From: Streptomyces aureus
Lineage (GTDB): Bacteria; Actinomycetota; Actinomycetes; Streptomycetales; Streptomycetaceae
DNA length: 36,908 nt
Direction of reading: 5' to 3'
NCBI RefSeq assembly: GCF_001418135.1
Contig: NZ_LIPQ01000010.1
Coordinates: 1-36,908 of the forward strand
Part shown: piece by piece, positions 15,979-24,217 of the stretch
Layout: each line of letters starts with the position of its first letter
Numbering within the stretch: the first letter of the stretch is position 1
Program-made: the position numbers and the translations under genes
The notes under the pieces: generated by a model
Databases searched by the model: none
Told to the model about the DNA's origin: nothing
What the model saw: only the letters and a program-made list of their open reading frames with translations

Positions 15979-16626
15979 ATGGGCCAGCTGCTCAGAGTCC
16001 AGAACTTCATGGTCTCGTCCGACGGATTCGGTACGGGTGAGGGCCAGAGCCTGGAGCGTCCCTTCGGGCACGCGGATCCCGGGGCCATGTTCTCCTGGGC
16101 GGGGGCCACGGCGAGCTGGCCCAACCGGACCGACCCCGGGGGCAGCCGTGGCCTCGACGACTACTTCACGCGGGACTTCTCCCGGAACATCGGCGCCGAG
16201 ATCATGGGCCGCAACAAGTTCGGGCCGCAGCGCGGGCCCTGGCAGGACTTCGAGTGGCAGGGCTGGTGGGGTGACGAGCCGCCGTTCCACACGCCGGTGT
16301 TCGTCATGACCCACCACCCGCGCCCCTCGTTCACGCTGTCCGACACGACGTTCCACTTCGTCGACGGCGACCCGGCGAGCGTGCTGGCGCGGGCGAAGGA
16401 GGCGGCGGACGGCAAGGACGTCCGGCTCGGCGGCGGGGCCACCGTCATCCGGGAGTTCCTCGACGCCGACCTCGTCGACACCCTGCACGTCGCGGTCGCG
16501 CCGGTGAAGCTCGGTGCGGGGGTACGGCTCTGGGAGTCGCCCGACGAGCTGCTCGACCGGTTCCACCGCGATGTCGTGCCCAGCCCGGGCGGTGCGGTGA
16601 CGCACCACCTCTTCTGGCGGAAGTGA
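15979..16626 (+). CDS. Dihydrofolate reductase/RibD C-terminal domain family protein
   Basis: A 215-aa protein of the DHFR-like RibD_C fold. It starts LLRVQNFMVSSDGFGTGEGQ, the typical opening with S-x-DG. IGAEIMGRNKFGP is near residue 75, TPVFVMTHHPRP near 110 and RLGGGATVIREFLDADLVD near 150. Family members are usually uncharacterised flavin/NADPH-type reductases in actinobacteria. ATG 15979 follows a good GGGAGGAA (15967-15974). It stands alone after thiQ with a 78-base gap, so it could have its own promoter. The physiological substrate is unknown. Confidence 0.85.
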   Translation: MGQLLRVQNFMVSSDGFGTGEGQSLERPFGHADPGAMFSWAGATASWPNRTDPGGSRGLDDYFTRDFSRNIGAEIMGRNKFGPQRGPWQDFEWQGWWGDEPPFHTPVFVMTHHPRPSFTLSDTTFHFVDGDPASVLARAKEAADGKDVRLGGGATVIREFLDADLVDTLHVAVAPVKLGAGVRLWESPDELLDRFHRDVVPSPGGAVTHHLFWRK

Positions 16627-17187
16627 ACCGGGTCGCCAGGCCCTGTCGTCGAACCCCTCTGCCCCTCGACGCCACGCACGCGCACCAGACGCCGCTCCCT
16701 GATCCGGCCTGACAGACAAGACACCCCCAGCAGCGTTCGCACGGAGGCGGCGCGACCCGTCCAGGAGGGCCAGTCGGCCCAGGACGGCCGCTCGGCAAGT
16801 GTCTTCGGCGTCATGGTCCGAGCCTCGCGGGGAGCGCCCCGGGAATCGTCGGCCCGTGGTCGCGTCCCGCTCCGCCGTGCGGCGGAGGCGTGGGTAGGGC
16901 TCCGGGGCGGGCCACCGCCGGGCGTGGGTACGGCTCCGGGGCGGGGCCCTCGTCGGCCTCTCGGCAGCGCTTCGTGAGCCCTCGTCAGGCCCCCGCCCAC
17001 CTCCCGTCAGGCCTTCGACGGCCGCTCAGGGGCGTCCGGGGCCTGGTCGACCGACGGGCGGCCGGTGTGCCGGGGGAAGTATCGCCATGGGCCCACGACA
17101 GGGGCGGCACCGGGGTGCCGCGCCTGGAGGTGTCGTGCCGGCCGGGCCGGACCCGCGGCCTGACCGGCAGGAGGGTTCCTCGGTGTC
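16627..17187. other. 561-bp region without a convincing gene
   Basis: Several long open frames cross it on both strands, but all read as arginine/proline-rich shadow text without family features. It contains a 25-bp direct repeat (16887-16945) and a small 6-bp hairpin with a CGGG loop at 17105-17120. A branched inverted repeat at 17136-17169 may terminate the ABC exporter genes that end at 17188 on the minus strand. Confidence 0.5.
16887..16945. repeat. Two 25-bp direct repeats
   Basis: Copies at 16887-16911 and 16921-16945 match at 24 of 25 bases and are separated by 9 bases, a period of 34. No coding role is apparent. Confidence 0.8.
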
Positions 17188-18339
17188 TCAGCCGGTCAGC
17201 GGCAGTGCCGCCAGTTCCGCCACGACCCACGTCAGGGGCAGGAAGACCGCGAGCAGCACGCCGGCGCGCATCAGGGCCGCCGAGCGGAGGACCGTGGGCG
17301 GCGCGCCGATGCGGAGGAGGGCCTCGGTGGTGTGGGCGCGGCACTGCTTGGACTCCAGGGCCGCGGTGAGGAGGGTGGCCGTCGTGCAGGCCAGGACGAG
17401 GGCCGCGCCCAGGCCGGTGAGCGGGCCGAAGGCGCCGGGGCCGGTGCCCGCGTCGTGCAGGGCCGCCGCCGCGAGCGTCCCGGAGAGCACCGCGGTGACC
17501 ACGCCGAGGGGGCGGCCGATACGGCGGGCCTCGTCCATCAGGACGCGGCCCGCGAGCAGCCGTGTGGCGCCCGGCCGGACGGACTGGAGGAGGCGGCCGC
17601 AGCCGTGGACCAGGCCGGGGCCGGCCATCGCGAGGCCGACGGCGACGAGGACCCAGCCGGCGAGGACGCCCGCCGGGTTGCCGTCGAAGCGGCCCGGCAG
17701 GGGGAGTCCGTCGGTGTCGCCGCTGCGGCCCGCGTACGTCTCGACGGCCAGGCCGACCGCGACCAGGGCGATCCCCCACGGCAGCCCGGACGGCACCGGC
17801 TTCTCCGCGCCCTCCGGCGGGGCGGGCGCGGTGCGCGGTCGCAGGGCCAGGCCCGCGGCCGTGGCCGCGACGACCGGGAGGACGGCGAGCAGGGTGAGGG
17901 CGGCGGCGAGCGGGATCGGCTGGTCGGCGGCGAGGAGGTCGGCGGCGGCCCCGTCGAAGGGCAGGCCCGTGATGTCGCCGCGCAGGTGGAGGTAGAACAG
18001 CAGCGCGACCATGGAGCCGAGCGAGCAGGCGACGGCCGTCGACGCGGCGGCGATCGCGGTGAGGCGGGCGGGCCCGAGGCCGATCGCGGAGAGCCCCGGG
18101 CGGGGGCGGGTGCTGGGGTCGGTCCGGGCCACCGCGACCGCGAACTGGACGGTCGCGGCGAGCGGCAGGACGCACCAGAGCAGCCGCAGCACGGACGCCG
18201 AGGACCGCTCCGGGTGCCCGACCGCGTATCCGAGGGTGCAGAGCAGGAGGAAACCCACCCCCGCCGCCGCGACGGCGACGAGGAGCCGGCGCGTCTGGAC
18301 GAGGGGGTGGGCCCCGCGGGCTAGACGGAGAGCGAGCAC
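17188..18339 (-). CDS. ABC transporter permease (FtsX/MacB-like membrane subunit)
   Basis: A 383-aa membrane protein with roughly eight to nine hydrophobic segments, rich in Ala/Leu/Val, with soluble loops such as RSGDTDGLPLPGRFDG. Late in the protein, ALLRIGAPPTVLRSAALMRA and the final helices resemble an FtsX-type permease half. GTG 18339 is chosen because it overlaps the 3' end of the ATPase gene by 19 bases; the longer open frame upstream is antisense-quality text inside the ATPase gene. With the ATPase it forms a two-gene exporter. The substrate is unknown. No large extracytoplasmic MacB domain is seen, so peptide or drug export is only a guess. Confidence 0.8.
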   Translation of the reverse strand: MLALRLARGAHPLVQTRRLLVAVAAAGVGFLLLCTLGYAVGHPERSSASVLRLLWCVLPLAATVQFAVAVARTDPSTRPRPGLSAIGLGPARLTAIAAASTAVACSLGSMVALLFYLHLRGDITGLPFDGAAADLLAADQPIPLAAALTLLAVLPVVAATAAGLALRPRTAPAPPEGAEKPVPSGLPWGIALVAVGLAVETYAGRSGDTDGLPLPGRFDGNPAGVLAGWVLVAVGLAMAGPGLVHGCGRLLQSVRPGATRLLAGRVLMDEARRIGRPLGVVTAVLSGTLAAAALHDAGTGPGAFGPLTGLGAALVLACTTATLLTAALESKQCRAHTTEALLRIGAPPTVLRSAALMRAGVLLAVFLPLTWVVAELAALPLTG

Positions 18340-19049
18340 GCCGCGACGCCCTCCGCCCCTGACGCCGGGGGTACGGTGCCGACCCGGCGTCCGTCGAGGA
18401 GCGCGACCGTGCGGTCGGCGAGCGCCGCGACCTCGGCGTCGTGGGTGGCGAGGAGCACGCTGATGCCGTGCGAGCGGGCGGCGGCGGTCAGGGTGCGCAG
18501 GACCTGGGCGCCGTCGGCCCGGTGCAGGATCGCGGTGGGTTCGTCGGCGAACAGCACCGACGGGGTGGTGACCAGCGCGCGGGCGATGGCGATGCGCTGG
18601 CGCTGCGCGTGGGAGAGGGCGTGCGGGCGCTTGCCGGCGCAGGCGCCGATGTCGAGGCGCTCCAGCCACTCCACGGCGGCGGTCTTCGCGGCCCGGTGGG
18701 AGGTGCCGCGGAGCAGCAGGGGCAGGGCCGTGTTCTCCCAGCCGGTGAGCTCGGGGACGAGGCCGGGCTCGGGGTCGATCCAGCCGAAGCGGTCGCGCCG
18801 GAGCCGTTCGCGGTCGGCGGCGCTCAGGGTGTGCACGGGGCTGCTGTTGAACCAGACCTCGCCCTGCTGGGCGATGAGCTGGCCGGACAGGCACCGCATG
18901 AGGGTGGTCTTGCCGCTGCCGCGCGGGCCGACGAGGGCGAGGATCTCGCCCTCGCGGACGCCGAGGGAGACGCCGCTGAGGGCGTCCGAACCGCCCAGGG
19001 CGCAGTGCAGGGAACGCGCCCAGAGCACGTCGTTGTCCGGTGGGGCCAT
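18321..19049 (-). CDS. ABC exporter ATP-binding protein (LolD/MacB class), atypical signature
   Basis: A 242-aa ABC ATPase. It has Walker A GPRGSGKTT (41-49), Walker B VLFADEPTA and switch His in LLATHDAEVAALAD. The ABC signature reads LSHAQRQRIAIARAL instead of LSGGQ, so both glycines are replaced (His, Ala). The overall spacing fits the LolD/MacB efflux group. ATG 19049 is preferred over GTG 19058 because GAGGT lies about 8 bases upstream of the ATG. It is translationally coupled to the permease downstream. It lies after the aminotransferase terminator, so it has its own promoter, which I cannot pinpoint. Confidence 0.88.
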   Translation of the reverse strand: MAPPDNDVLWARSLHCALGGSDALSGVSLGVREGEILALVGPRGSGKTTLMRCLSGQLIAQQGEVWFNSSPVHTLSAADRERLRRDRFGWIDPEPGLVPELTGWENTALPLLLRGTSHRAAKTAAVEWLERLDIGACAGKRPHALSHAQRQRIAIARALVTTPSVLFADEPTAILHRADGAQVLRTLTAAARSHGISVLLATHDAEVAALADRTVALLDGRRVGTVPPASGAEGVAACSLSV

Positions 19050-19164
19050 CGCGTACACCTCGATGTCGGATCCGATCTGTGTCCCCCGTCCGGGGGAACG
19101 AAGGGACGGGCCTGTCGGTCACTGGGCACCGTAAGTATTCGGATCCGTTCGTACGGACAGCACG

Positions 19165-19211
19165 CGGCCCGGGCCGCCGCCATCCACTCGGATGGCGGCA
19201 TGCCCGGGCCG
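19165..19211 (-). terminator. Two-part stem-loop terminator after the aminotransferase
   Basis: An outer stem of 10 bp (19165-19174 with 19202-19211) and an inner stem of 9 bp (19177-19185 with 19190-19198, loop ACTC) are separated by a small internal loop. It starts about 50 bases past the aminotransferase stop, between that gene and the ABC ATPase on the same strand. Confidence 0.85.
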
Positions 19212-19263
19212 GGGTCACGCCGTGAGGGCGGCGTGATGTCGTGTGCCTCGCGGGGCGGGGACC

Positions 19264-20643
19264 TTAGAGCTTGGTCCAGGCCTCGGTGAGCACCGAGCGC
19301 AGGATTCCCTCGATCTCGTCGAAGGTGCCCTGGTCGGCGATCAGCGGCGGGGCGAGCTGGATGACCGGGTCGCCACGGTCGTCGGCACGGCAGTACAGAC
19401 CGTTCTCGAAGAGCGCCTTGGAGAGGAAGCCGTACAGGACGCGCTCGGTCTCCTCGTCCGTGAAGGACTCCTTGGTGACCTTGTCCTTGACGAGCTCGAT
19501 GCCGTAGAAGAAGCCGTTGCCGCGGACGTCGCCGACGATCGGGAGGTCGTGCAGCTTCTTCAGGGTGTCGAAGAAGTTGCCCTCCTGGTCGAGGACGTGC
19601 TGGTTCAGGCCTTCCTTGTCGAAGATGTCGAGGTTGGCGATGGCGACCGCCGACGACACCGGGTGGCCACCGAAGGTGTAGCCGTGGAGGAAGGTGTTGT
19701 CGCCCTTGTAGAAGGGCTCCGCGATGCGGTCCGAGACGATGCAGGCGCCGATCGGGGAGTAGCCCGAGGTCATGCCCTTGGCGCAGGTGATCATGTCCGG
19801 CACGTAGCCGAACTTGTCACAGGCGAACATCGTGCCGAGGCGGCCGAAGGCGCAGATCGTCTCGTCGGAGACGAGCAGCACGTCGTACTGGTCGCAGATC
19901 TCGCGGACGCGCTGGAAGTAGCCGGGCGGCGGCGGGAAGCAGCCACCGGCGTTCTGCACCGGCTCGAGGAAGACGGCCGCGACGGTGTCGGCGCCCTCGA
20001 AGAGGATCTGCTGCTCGATCTGGTCGGCGGCCCAGCGGCCGAAGGCCTCGGGGTCGTCGCCGTGGATCGGGGCGCGGTAGATGTTGGTGTTCGGCACCTT
20101 GTGCGCGCCGGGGACCAGCGGCTCGAAGGGGGCCTTCAGGGCCGGCAGACCGGTGATGGACAGGGCGCCCTGCGGGGTGCCGTGGTAGGCGACCGCACGC
20201 GAGATGACCTTGTACTTGGTGTGCTTGCCCTGCAGCTTGAAGTACTGCTTGGCGAGCTTCCACGCGGTCTCGACGGCCTCGCCGCCACCGGTGGTGAAGA
20301 AGACCTTGTTCAGGTCGCCCGGCGCGTAGTCCGCGAGGCGCTCGGCGAGCTCGACGGCCTTGGGGTGCGCGTACGACCACACGGGGAAGAACGCGAGCTC
20401 CTGGGCCTGCTTGTACGCGACCTCGGCCAGTTCCTTGCGGCCGTGTCCGGCGTTGACCACGAAGAGACCCGCGAGACCGTCGAGGTAGCGCTTGCCCTTG
20501 TCGTCGAAGATGTAGGTGCCCTCACCACGCACGATGGTGGGAACGGGCGAGTTCTCGTACGACGACATGCGGGTGAAGTGCATCCACAGGTGGTCGTACG
20601 CGGTCTTGGAGAGGTCCTGGGTCACGATTATCGAGTTCCCCAC
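19264..20643 (-). CDS. Class-III PLP aminotransferase (putrescine/GABA/omega-amino acid type)
   Basis: A 459-aa fold-type I omega-aminotransferase. The PLP lysine is Lys289 in ITCAKGMTSGYSP. Other family features are TTGGGEAVETAWKLA (PLP phosphate region), AYHGTPQGALS, FLEPVQNAGG and the cofactor Asp in LLVSDETICAFGR. The neighbouring aldehyde dehydrogenase and polyamine-binding protein point to putrescine or GABA as amino donor, probably with pyruvate as acceptor; the exact substrate is inference. GTG 20643 is chosen, giving MGNSIIVTQDLSKTAYDHLW. It overlaps the lrp-like gene by 16 bases, so a GTG at 20625 is an alternative. It is likely co-transcribed with that regulator. Confidence 0.9.
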   Translation of the reverse strand: MGNSIIVTQDLSKTAYDHLWMHFTRMSSYENSPVPTIVRGEGTYIFDDKGKRYLDGLAGLFVVNAGHGRKELAEVAYKQAQELAFFPVWSYAHPKAVELAERLADYAPGDLNKVFFTTGGGEAVETAWKLAKQYFKLQGKHTKYKVISRAVAYHGTPQGALSITGLPALKAPFEPLVPGAHKVPNTNIYRAPIHGDDPEAFGRWAADQIEQQILFEGADTVAAVFLEPVQNAGGCFPPPPGYFQRVREICDQYDVLLVSDETICAFGRLGTMFACDKFGYVPDMITCAKGMTSGYSPIGACIVSDRIAEPFYKGDNTFLHGYTFGGHPVSSAVAIANLDIFDKEGLNQHVLDQEGNFFDTLKKLHDLPIVGDVRGNGFFYGIELVKDKVTKESFTDEETERVLYGFLSKALFENGLYCRADDRGDPVIQLAPPLIADQGTFDEIEGILRSVLTEAWTKL

Positions 20644-21134
20644 ATATAGGTCTGCTTCTTGAGCTTGAGGTAGACGAAGCTCTCGGTGGAGCGCACGCCG
20701 GGGAGGGTGCGGATGCGCTTGTTGATCACATCCAGCAGGTGGTCGTCGTCCTCGCAGACGACCTCCACCATCAGGTCGAAGGAGCCCGCGGTCATCACCA
20801 CGTACTCGCATTCGGCCATGGCCGTCAGGGCTTCCGCAACCGGATCAAGGTCACCCTCGACGTTGATGCCGACCATCGCCTGCCGCCGGAAACCCACGGT
20901 GAGCGGGTCGGTGACGGCGACGATCTGCATGACCCCCTGATCGAGCAGCTTCTGGACGCGCTGCCGCACGGCGGCCTCGGAGAGGCCCACGGCCTTGCCG
21001 ATCGCCGCGTAGGGACGGCGCCCGTCCTCCTGGAGCTGTTCGATGATCGCCAGGGAGACGGCGTCGATCGTCGGGGACGAACCGGTTCCGGTTCTGGGTT
21101 CTGTGCTTCGACTGGCCACGAGTTCACTGTGCAC
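20628..21134 (-). CDS. Lrp/AsnC-family transcriptional regulator
   Basis: A 168-aa Lrp-type regulator. An N-terminal winged helix-turn-helix is visible (IDAVSLAIIEQLQEDGRRPY, then AAIGKAVGLSEAAVRQRVQK). A RAM ligand-binding domain follows (AMVGINVEGD, ECEYVVMTAGSFDLMVEVVC, LPGVRSTESFVYLKLKKQ). It ends YMWGTR and overlaps the aminotransferase start by 16 bases. GTG 21134 is chosen; GTG 21119 is possible and neither has a clear ribosome-binding site. It is divergent from the dehydrogenase gene, so it probably controls both directions from the 190-bp gap in response to an amino acid or polyamine breakdown product. Confidence 0.9.
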   Translation of the reverse strand: MHSELVASRSTEPRTGTGSSPTIDAVSLAIIEQLQEDGRRPYAAIGKAVGLSEAAVRQRVQKLLDQGVMQIVAVTDPLTVGFRRQAMVGINVEGDLDPVAEALTAMAECEYVVMTAGSFDLMVEVVCEDDDHLLDVINKRIRTLPGVRSTESFVYLKLKKQTYMWGTR

Positions 21135-21227
21135 CGAGAATGTCGGTCTTGCAACCCCAGAGCGATGTAATTCGTTGTTGACGGCCTCGAAACGCACGGA
21201 ATCCGAAGTTGGAGGAGGGTGGGCCTG

Positions 21228-21255
21228 TTGAAAGCGTCAGCCGAGCGACTAGGCT
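21228..21255 (+). promoter_or_regulatory. Promoter of the aldehyde dehydrogenase gene
   Basis: TTGAAA (21228-21233), a 16-base spacer and TAGGCT (21250-21255) match the streptomycete housekeeping (HrdB-type) consensus well. The leader would be about 60 bases. It lies in the divergent gap with the lrp-like gene, where the regulator would be expected to bind. Confidence 0.6.
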
Positions 21256-21324
21256 GAGGTGTCTCGCCCATCGGGACACCGCACAAGGACGTGCGACGAC
21301 AGAACGTGACAGGAGGGGTGGCAA

Positions 21325-22761
21325 GTGACCACCGAGCTGCGCCGGCTGCGTAACTACATCAACGGGGAGTTCCGCGACGCGGCCGACGGCCGCACCATCG
21401 AGGTGGTCAACCCGGCCACCGGCGAGGTGTACGCCACCTCCCCGCTCTCGGGCCAGGCTGACGTCGACGCCGCGATGGAGGCCGCCGCGGCCGCCTTCCC
21501 CGCCTGGCGTGACAGCACGCCGGCCGAGCGCCAGAAGGTACTCCTCAAGATCGCCGACGCCTTCGAGGAGCGTGCCGAGGACCTGATCGCCGCCGAGGTC
21601 CAGAACACCGGCAAGCCCGTCGCTCTCACCGCGAGCGAAGAGATCCCGCCCATGGTGGACCAGATCCGCTTCTTCGCCGGCGCCGCCCGGATGCTCGAAG
21701 GCCGCTCGGCCGGCGAGTACATGGAGGGCATGACCTCCATCGTCCGCCGCGAGCCCGTGGGCGTCTGCGCCCAGGTCGCGCCGTGGAACTACCCGATGAT
21801 GATGGCCGTGTGGAAGTTCGCCCCGGCGCTCGCCGCGGGCAACACCGTCGTCCTCAAGCCCTCGGACACGACCCCCGCGTCGACCGTCCTGATGGCGGAG
21901 ATCATCGGCCAGATCGTCCCCAAGGGCGTCTTCAACGTCGTCTGCGGCGACCGCGAGACGGGCAAGGCGATGGTCGAGCACGCGACCCCGGCCATGGCCT
22001 CCATCACCGGCTCCGTGCGCGCCGGCATGCAGGTCGCCGAGTCGGCGGCCAAGGACGTCAAGCGCGTCCACCTGGAGCTGGGCGGCAAGGCCCCGGTCCT
22101 GGTCTTCGAGGACACCGACATCGAGAAGGCCGTCGAGGACATCTCCGTCGCCGGCTTCTTCAACGCCGGCCAGGACTGTACGGCCGCCACCCGCGTCATC
22201 GTGCACGAGTCGATCCACGACGAGTTCGTCGCCGCCCTCGCCAAGGCCGCCGCCGAGACCAAGACCGGTCAGCCGGACGACGAGGACGTGCTCTACGGCC
22301 CGCTCAACAACGCCAACCAGCTGAAGCAGGTCACCGGCTTCATCGACCGTCTCCCGGCCCACGCCAAGGTCGAGGCCGGCGGTCACCGGGTCGGCGAGAA
22401 GGGCTACTTCTACGCCCCGACCGTCGTCTCCGGCCTCAAGCAGGACGACGAGATCGTGCAGAACGAGGTCTTCGGCCCGGTCATCACCGTCCAGTCCTTC
22501 ACGGACGAGGCCCAGGCCCTGGAGTTCGCGAACGGCGTCGAGTACGCCCTCGCCTCCTCCGTCTGGACCAAGGACCACGCGCGCGCGATGCGCATGTCCA
22601 AGGCGCTCGACTTCGGCTGTGTGTGGATCAACACCCACATCCCGCTGGTCGCCGAGATGCCCCACGGCGGCTACAAGAAGTCCGGCTACGGCAAGGACCT
22701 CTCCGCCTACGGCTTCGAGGACTACACGCGCATCAAGCACGTCATGACCTCCCTGGGCTGA
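21325..22761 (+). CDS. Gamma-aminobutyraldehyde dehydrogenase-type aldehyde dehydrogenase
   Basis: A 478-aa NAD(P)-dependent aldehyde dehydrogenase. The catalytic Cys285 lies in NAGQDCTAAT and the general base Glu251 in LELGGKAP, at the canonical spacing of 34. Also visible are APWNYPMMMAVWK, the dinucleotide-binding region ending in ITGSVRAG, and EVFGPVITV. The C-terminal MPHGGYKKSGYGKDLSAYGF is typical of the 4-aminobutyraldehyde (PatD/ABALDH) and betaine-aldehyde group. It would oxidise 4-aminobutyraldehyde to GABA. GTG 21325 has AGGAGGGG 6 bases upstream. It lies divergent from the lrp-like gene and aminotransferase. A close paralogue lies at 32369. Confidence 0.92.
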   Translation: MTTELRRLRNYINGEFRDAADGRTIEVVNPATGEVYATSPLSGQADVDAAMEAAAAAFPAWRDSTPAERQKVLLKIADAFEERAEDLIAAEVQNTGKPVALTASEEIPPMVDQIRFFAGAARMLEGRSAGEYMEGMTSIVRREPVGVCAQVAPWNYPMMMAVWKFAPALAAGNTVVLKPSDTTPASTVLMAEIIGQIVPKGVFNVVCGDRETGKAMVEHATPAMASITGSVRAGMQVAESAAKDVKRVHLELGGKAPVLVFEDTDIEKAVEDISVAGFFNAGQDCTAATRVIVHESIHDEFVAALAKAAAETKTGQPDDEDVLYGPLNNANQLKQVTGFIDRLPAHAKVEAGGHRVGEKGYFYAPTVVSGLKQDDEIVQNEVFGPVITVQSFTDEAQALEFANGVEYALASSVWTKDHARAMRMSKALDFGCVWINTHIPLVAEMPHGGYKKSGYGKDLSAYGFEDYTRIKHVMTSLG

Positions 22762-22778
22762 ACCCCCGCCTGAACGCC

Positions 22779-22821
22779 ACGCGGCCCCGGCACCCCGGTC
22801 GACAGGGTGTCGGGGCCGCGT
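22779..22821 (+). terminator. 17-bp stem-loop after the aldehyde dehydrogenase
   Basis: Arms 22779-22795 and 22805-22821 pair over 17 positions, one of them G-T, around a 9-base loop. It begins 17 bases past the stop codon and separates this gene from the binding-protein gene. Confidence 0.88.
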
Positions 22822-22844
22822 CGCGTCGCTCGACGGAGCGTCCA

Positions 22845-22874
22845 TTGCCCCGGTCGGTGGCCTGCCGCGATGCT
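22845..22874 (+). promoter_or_regulatory. Possible promoter giving a leaderless transcript
   Basis: TTGCCC (22845-22850), an 18-base spacer and GATGCT (22869-22874). The predicted start of transcription falls on or next to the GTG at 22881, which has no ribosome-binding site. That is consistent with a leaderless mRNA, a frequent mode in streptomycetes. Confidence 0.35.
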
Positions 22875-22880
22875 GCACGG

Positions 22881-24071
22881 GTGAGAGCGACAGCCAGGAA
22901 CAACATCTCCCGCCGGTCCCTGCTGCGTGGCATCGGCGGTGCCGGGGCCGCGAGCCTGCTCGCCGCCGGATGCGGGGTCCCCGCCGCCTATGTCGACGAG
23001 AGCGACCGGGCCGGCCGCGACCTCTCCGCCCGGGACCGGACGCTCGACTTCGCCAACTGGCCGCTCTACATCGACACCGATGACGAGGACGCCAGGAAGC
23101 GCCCGACCCTCGACGCGTTCAGGAAGCGCACCGGGATCTCCGTCCGGTACACCGAGGAGATCAACGACAACGACGAGTTCTTCGGCAAGATCAGCCCGTC
23201 CCTGATGAACCACCAGGAGACCGGCCGCGACCTGATCGTCGTCAGCGACTGGATGGCCGCCCGCTTCGTCCGCCTCGGCTGGGCCCAGGAGATGAACCGC
23301 GCCACCCAGCCGAACGTCACCGAGCACCTCGACCCGCAGCTCCGCTCGCCCGCCTTCGACCCGGGCCGGCTGCACAGCGTCCCCTGGCAGTCCGGGATCA
23401 CCGGCATCGCGTACAACCGCAGGAAGCTCGGCCGGGAGCTCCGCTCCACCAAGGAGCTGTGGGCCGACGACCTGCGCGGCAAGGTCACCCTGCTGTCCGG
23501 GCTCGACGAGTCCTTCGCGCTGCTCATGATGGGCAGGGGCGTCGACGTCACCCGGTGGACGGGCGACGACTTCCACGCCCTGTGCGAGCAGATCGAGGGC
23601 CTCGTGAAGAAGCGGCACATCCGCCGCTTCACCGGCAACGACTACATCAAGGACCTGTCGACCGGTGACGTGCTGGCCTGCCAGGCGTACTCGGGCGACG
23701 TCATCCAGCTCCAGGCCGACAACCCGGACATCGAGTTCGTCGTCCCCGAGGAGGGCGCCGAACTGTGGGCCGAGTCCCTCCTGATCCCCAACCGGGCGCA
23801 CCACAAGACCAACGCCGAGAAGCTCGTCGACTACTACTACGAGCCCGAGGTCGCCGCCGAACTCGCCGCCTGGGTCAACTACGTGTGCCCGGTGCCGGGC
23901 GCGCAGAAGGTCCTCGCGGACTCCGGCGACGAGGAGCTCGTGGCGCTCGCGGAGGACCCGCTGATCTTCCCGGACGCGGACATGCGGGGACGCCTCGCGA
24001 TCGCCCGTGACATCACCGCCCAGGAGCGGCAGGACTTCACGAAGCGGTGGAACGCGATCGTCGGTCTGTGA
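22881..24071 (+). CDS. Spermidine/putrescine-type ABC binding lipoprotein (orphan)
   Basis: A 396-aa polyamine-binding protein of the PotD class. The N-terminus is a twin-arginine lipoprotein signal (ISRRSLLRG, Arg11-Arg12; Cys31 in LAAGC). The mature protein starts its fold with LDFANWPLYIDTDDED and has IRRFTGNDYIKDLSTGD, QAYSGDVIQLQADNPDIEFV and KTNAEKLVDYYYEPEVAAEL, all shared with the second copy at 33960. The start at GTG 22881 lacks a ribosome-binding site; GTG 22857 is an alternative. There is no ATPase or permease beside it, so it probably feeds the PotAB-type transporter at the right end of the window, or senses polyamines for the adjacent catabolic genes. Confidence 0.88.
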   Translation: MRATARNNISRRSLLRGIGGAGAASLLAAGCGVPAAYVDESDRAGRDLSARDRTLDFANWPLYIDTDDEDARKRPTLDAFRKRTGISVRYTEEINDNDEFFGKISPSLMNHQETGRDLIVVSDWMAARFVRLGWAQEMNRATQPNVTEHLDPQLRSPAFDPGRLHSVPWQSGITGIAYNRRKLGRELRSTKELWADDLRGKVTLLSGLDESFALLMMGRGVDVTRWTGDDFHALCEQIEGLVKKRHIRRFTGNDYIKDLSTGDVLACQAYSGDVIQLQADNPDIEFVVPEEGAELWAESLLIPNRAHHKTNAEKLVDYYYEPEVAAELAAWVNYVCPVPGAQKVLADSGDEELVALAEDPLIFPDADMRGRLAIARDITAQERQDFTKRWNAIVGL

Positions 24072-24217
24072 GCGAGCCGGATGTGACCCCCTCCCGCTCG
24101 AACTTGCCTGCCGCATAGGGACTGTTCCTCGCCCGGGCCGCCCACGACGCAGAGGGGCTCGCCGCCACCGTCGTCGCGCACGCGGTGGCGCGCCGACGGG
24201 AACCCCCCCATTTCTGA
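24068..24217 (+). pseudogene. TAG-interrupted small reading frame
   Basis: GTG 24068, overlapping the previous stop, opens SEPDVTPSRSNLPAA, which is cut by TAG at 24116-24118. The same frame continues GLFLARAAHDAEGLAATVVA and HAVARRREPPHF to a TGA at 24215-24217. Third codon positions after the TAG are strongly G/C, as in real genes here. It could be a small gene killed by one nonsense change, or simply a GC-rich chance frame. I do not recognise the protein. Confidence 0.35.
24163..24190 (+). terminator. 8-bp stem-loop downstream of the binding-protein gene
   Basis: CGCCACCG (24163-24170) pairs with CGGTGGCG (24183-24190) around a 12-base loop. It may terminate the binding-protein transcript, but it also lies within the interrupted frame above. 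Confidence 0.4.

Noticed and set aside
16445-17000. Minus-strand frames in the same region (one beginning MTPKTLAERPSW)
   Set aside because: They continue into the antisense of the DHFR-like gene and show no family features.
16890-17369. 159-aa plus-strand frame in the region after the DHFR-like gene
   Set aside because: Arginine/proline-rich text, no ribosome-binding site, and it runs into the 3' end of the opposite-strand permease.
21783-22880. Very long extension of the binding protein through the dehydrogenase gene
   Set aside because: It is an off-frame shadow of the dehydrogenase. The Tat lipoprotein signal begins just after GTG 22881.
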